From contig NZ_FXYE01000002.1 in assembly GCF_900184935.1 (NCBI RefSeq), forward strand, positions 1,240,001-1,304,000: a stretch of DNA of 64,000 bases, in the 5' to 3' direction. Below, piece by piece: positions 62,155 through 64,000 of the stretch. Each line of letters opens with the position of its first letter. Position 1 is the stretch's first letter. The DNA is from Actibacterium lipolyticum. Lineage in GTDB: Bacteria; Pseudomonadota; Alphaproteobacteria; Rhodobacterales; Rhodobacteraceae. Below the pieces are notes generated by a model. That model saw nothing but the letters and a program-made list of their open reading frames with translations. It was not told the origin of the DNA and did no database searches. Made by a program: the position numbers and the translations under genes.

Positions 62155-62778
62155 TTAGTCCAGCACCAGCCGAACGGCCAGCCCCCCAAACATCACCGAT
62201 GAAATCCGGTTCAACAGACGGCCCTTTGTCGTGATGCGCCGCCCAAGCGCGCCAGCAAGGATGCCATAGCCACAGGTGATGATCGTGCCCGTTACAGAAA
62301 AGATCGCCCCGAACAGCAGGATCTGCTGCCAAACCGGGCCAAGTGCCGGGTCCGCGAATTGCGGTAAAAAGGCCAAGACGAACAGCGCCACCTTTGGGTT
62401 TAGCACGTTGGTCAGAAACCCCCGTCGCATGGCTGAAAGCGGGGTTTGTGCCCCTTGCCCTTCGGCCAGACCACCCTCGGCCCGCCATGCCTTTACCGCC
62501 AGCCATGCCAGATACGCTGCCCCCGCCCATCGCAGTACGGTAAACGCCGCAGGATAAGCCGCCAGCAGGGCAGAAACACCAGCAGCAGCCAGTGCGATAT
62601 GAACCAAACTGCCAAGGCCCACGCCCAGCCCCGCCAAACCACCGGCCCGTGGCCCGCCACGCAGCCCGCTGGCGGTTGTGAAAATCACATCGGCACCGGG
62701 GGCAAGGTTCAACACGATCCCAGCAGCCCAAAACGCCAGATAGGTCGCGATCGGAATGGAGGCGATAAGTTCAAACAT
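62155..62778 (-). CDS. LysE/RhtB-type amino acid exporter
   Basis: 207 residues, about six membrane helices, with LNLAPGADVIFTTASGLRGGPRAG and FLTNVLNPKVALFVLAFLPQF as family landmarks. Exports a small amino acid or related metabolite by proton antiport. Start overlaps the stop of the GFA gene (TGATG). Confidence 0.94.
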   Translation of the reverse strand: MFELIASIPIATYLAFWAAGIVLNLAPGADVIFTTASGLRGGPRAGGLAGLGVGLGSLVHIALAAAGVSALLAAYPAAFTVLRWAGAAYLAWLAVKAWRAEGGLAEGQGAQTPLSAMRRGFLTNVLNPKVALFVLAFLPQFADPALGPVWQQILLFGAIFSVTGTIITCGYGILAGALGRRITTKGRLLNRISSVMFGGLAVRLVLD

Positions 62779-63152
62779 CAGCTGGCCTTTGGTGCGTCAT
62801 CCGCGATCTCGTAATAATCGCCTTTGTCGCGGGTATAGATATGTTTTGACAGGCGCAGGCCCGTGTCTCCGTCAAGCGCGCCCATCGCGAATGACATCGT
62901 GTCTTCGTCATCCTGTTTCCAGAACAGGAACGACCCGCAGGTTCCGCAAAACCCTCGCTTTGCGGTGTCGCTGGCTCTGAACCACTTTAGCCCCTGCCCC
63001 GCGATTTTGATCTGTTCGACGGGTGCATAGGATGAAGACCACACATGCCCCGACTGTTTGCGACACTGCCCGCAATGACAGATCGACGGCCCGGGCACAT
63101 CGCCAGAAACGGTGAAAGAAATGCCGCCGCACAGGCAAGACCCCTTTAGCAT
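62778..63152 (-). CDS. GFA family (glutathione-dependent formaldehyde-activating-like) protein
   Basis: 124 residues. Zinc-binding Cys pattern CLCGGISF, CHCGQCRKQSG and GFCGTCGSFLFW. The name-giving reaction, glutathione and formaldehyde to S-hydroxymethylglutathione, is disputed and most paralogues have unknown substrates. Lies between two LysE-type exporters, spaced 4 bases from one and overlapping the other by one base, so all are probably one operon. Confidence 0.93.
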   Translation of the reverse strand: MLKGSCLCGGISFTVSGDVPGPSICHCGQCRKQSGHVWSSSYAPVEQIKIAGQGLKWFRASDTAKRGFCGTCGSFLFWKQDDEDTMSFAMGALDGDTGLRLSKHIYTRDKGDYYEIADDAPKAS

Positions 63153-63156
63153 TCGC

Positions 63157-63777
63157 TTATCCCTTCGTCGGCGTGGTGCTGGCCCCCAACAAAACGCCAT
63201 AGACCACAAAACAAAGCGCCATAACGCGCCGGAACCATTTGTTCAGCACCGCACCCAGCGCCAACCGGCCAAGCCCCGCGCCAAGGGCCGTGTAGCCGGT
63301 ATAGGAAAGGGCGGTGATCGTCAGCGCTGTTGGCACGATCAGGCTCATCTGATCCCAGATGGGCGTGTCTGTCTGCACGAATTGCGAAAACGCCGCCAGA
63401 TAGCCCGCCACGCTTTTGGCATTGATCGTGGCAATCATGAACGCCTTGCGATAGATCGAACCACCAGTTGCGACCCGCGGCTGGACCGCGATGGACGCGT
63501 TAAGCCAGCCCCGTATTCCAAGCCAAATCAGAAACGCCGCCCCAGCCAGTTTCATCCAGAAAAACAGCGTGGGCGATGCCGCGATAATGGCCGTTATCCC
63601 GGCAGCGGACAGCGTTAAGAACAAGCAGGCTTGGGTCAGAATACCCAGCACCCCCCATAACGCGCGGCGGAAACCAAAGCTCATGCCGTTGGTGATGCAG
63701 TTCACCGCGTTCGGCCCCGGCGTGGTCACAAATACCACCCAGAACAACGCGAACACCGTCCAGCCCTGAAGGGTCAT
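63157..63777 (-). CDS. LysE-family transporter
   Basis: 206 residues, about six membrane helices, VVFVTTPGPNAVNCITNGMSFGFRRA and FMIATINAKSVAGYLAAFSQF. Homologous but only distantly similar to the exporter at 62155-62778. Its ATG overlaps the stop of the fRMsr gene (ATGA), so the two are co-translated. Confidence 0.93.
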   Translation of the reverse strand: MTLQGWTVFALFWVVFVTTPGPNAVNCITNGMSFGFRRALWGVLGILTQACLFLTLSAAGITAIIAASPTLFFWMKLAGAAFLIWLGIRGWLNASIAVQPRVATGGSIYRKAFMIATINAKSVAGYLAAFSQFVQTDTPIWDQMSLIVPTALTITALSYTGYTALGAGLGRLALGAVLNKWFRRVMALCFVVYGVLLGASTTPTKG

Positions 63778-64000
63778 AGCGACACCTCGACCTTCGCAAA
63801 GGTGCGATCAAGGATGGATTGCAGCTGCGCGGCGTCCTGGGTCGTGAAGGCGCTTGGCTGGTCGCTGTCGATGTCCAGAACCGCCAGCAACGCCCCCTGT
63901 TCATTGCGCACCGGCAGAACGATTTCAGAACGCGTAGAGCTGGCGCAAGCAATGTGGCCAGGGAACGCATCAACATCGGCGACCAACTGCACCTCGCCCG
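63774..64000 (-). CDS. Free methionine-(R)-sulfoxide reductase, GAF domain (5' end outside window)
   Basis: C-terminal 75 codons only. GEVQLVADVDAFPGHIACAS with SSTRSEIVLPV and LAVLDIDSDQPSAFT are the catalytic-Cys and GAF-core blocks of the fRMsr (YebR/MsrC) family, which reduces free methionine-R-sulfoxide in the cytoplasm. The other active-site cysteines would lie beyond the right edge. Operon partner of a LysE-type exporter, which raises the question of a methionine-related export substrate. Confidence 0.9.
   Translation of the reverse strand, partial: GEVQLVADVDAFPGHIACASSTRSEIVLPVRNEQGALLAVLDIDSDQPSAFTTQDAAQLQSILDRTFAKVEVSL

Noticed and set aside
62144-62731. 196-codon N-terminal extension of the pseudouridine synthase
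   Set aside because: It is the LysE-type gene read in another frame; the enzyme aligns from the ATG at 62143.
1-64000. CRISPR array, prophage, insertion sequence or integron
   Set aside because: No direct-repeat array, transposase, integrase or att-like duplication seen; tRNA-Val is intact with no flanking integrase.

Overview
The window looks like a chromosomal segment of a marine-type alphaproteobacterium of the Rhodobacteraceae (Roseobacter group). The reasons are gene content and local order: rsmB - heparinase II/III-like - purH - lspA - DUF3035 lipoprotein - two M16 peptidases; rbfA - phosphodiester glycosidase - truB; rpsO - pnp; a class I PHA synthase next to a 41-residue L36; MsrPQ; and a DinB with an N-terminal zinc ribbon. 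Coding density is high and GC is moderately high. I see no rRNA operon, prophage, insertion sequence, integrase or CRISPR array, so this is mostly core chromosome with some lineage-specific accessory genes.

Layout. 1-9 kb: periplasmic methionine sulfoxide repair (msrQ cut by the left edge, msrP), an FMN-binding glutamate-synthase-like protein, a secreted DUF302 protein, a tandem pair of fasciclin proteins (one secreted, one lipoprotein), clpB, two small unknown genes and a surface protein with a C-terminal sorting signal. 9-15 kb: pyrF, an NAD(P)-binding protein divergent from an HxlR regulator with a palindrome between them, an NfeD/SPFH pair, dinB, an N-formylglutamate amidohydrolase-like gene, and a tRNA-Val(GAC)/rpmJ unit with a canonical promoter. 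15-18.6 kb: phaC and a secreted caspase-fold protein that has lost its catalytic pair and carries two peptidoglycan-binding domains.

18.6-31 kb is the most coherent accessory block: a complete LivFGHMK-type ABC importer flanked by two CoA ligases, all on the minus strand. It is divergent from a soluble hybrid histidine kinase/OmpR regulator pair, followed by a convergent LysR regulator. I read it as an uptake, CoA-activation and sensing module for an unidentified carboxylic acid.

31-49.9 kb is mostly housekeeping: a saccharopine-dehydrogenase-like enzyme, a secreted protein with five BTRD1-like repeats, rmuC-mutL, an M16 peptidase pair (one active, one degenerate), DUF3035, lspA, purH, heparinase-like, rsmB, SDHAF4-like, Nudix, dapB, rbfA and truB. 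49.9-55.5 kb holds secreted calcium-binding proteins (a 770-residue RTX/PA14-like/Hint protein and a 315-residue RTX protein), a DUF1643 protein and a fluoroacetate-dehalogenase-like hydrolase. 55.5-64 kb: rpsO, pnp, a second C-terminally sorted surface protein, a 1-Cys peroxiredoxin, an aldehyde dehydrogenase, a pseudouridine synthase, two LysE-type exporters around a GFA protein, and the C-terminal part of a free methionine-(R)-sulfoxide reductase cut by the right edge.

Family assignments rest on reading translations and motifs by eye; no database search was possible. Start codons were moved downstream of the longest open frame wherever a Shine-Dalgarno (SD) sequence, signal peptide or family length supported it.
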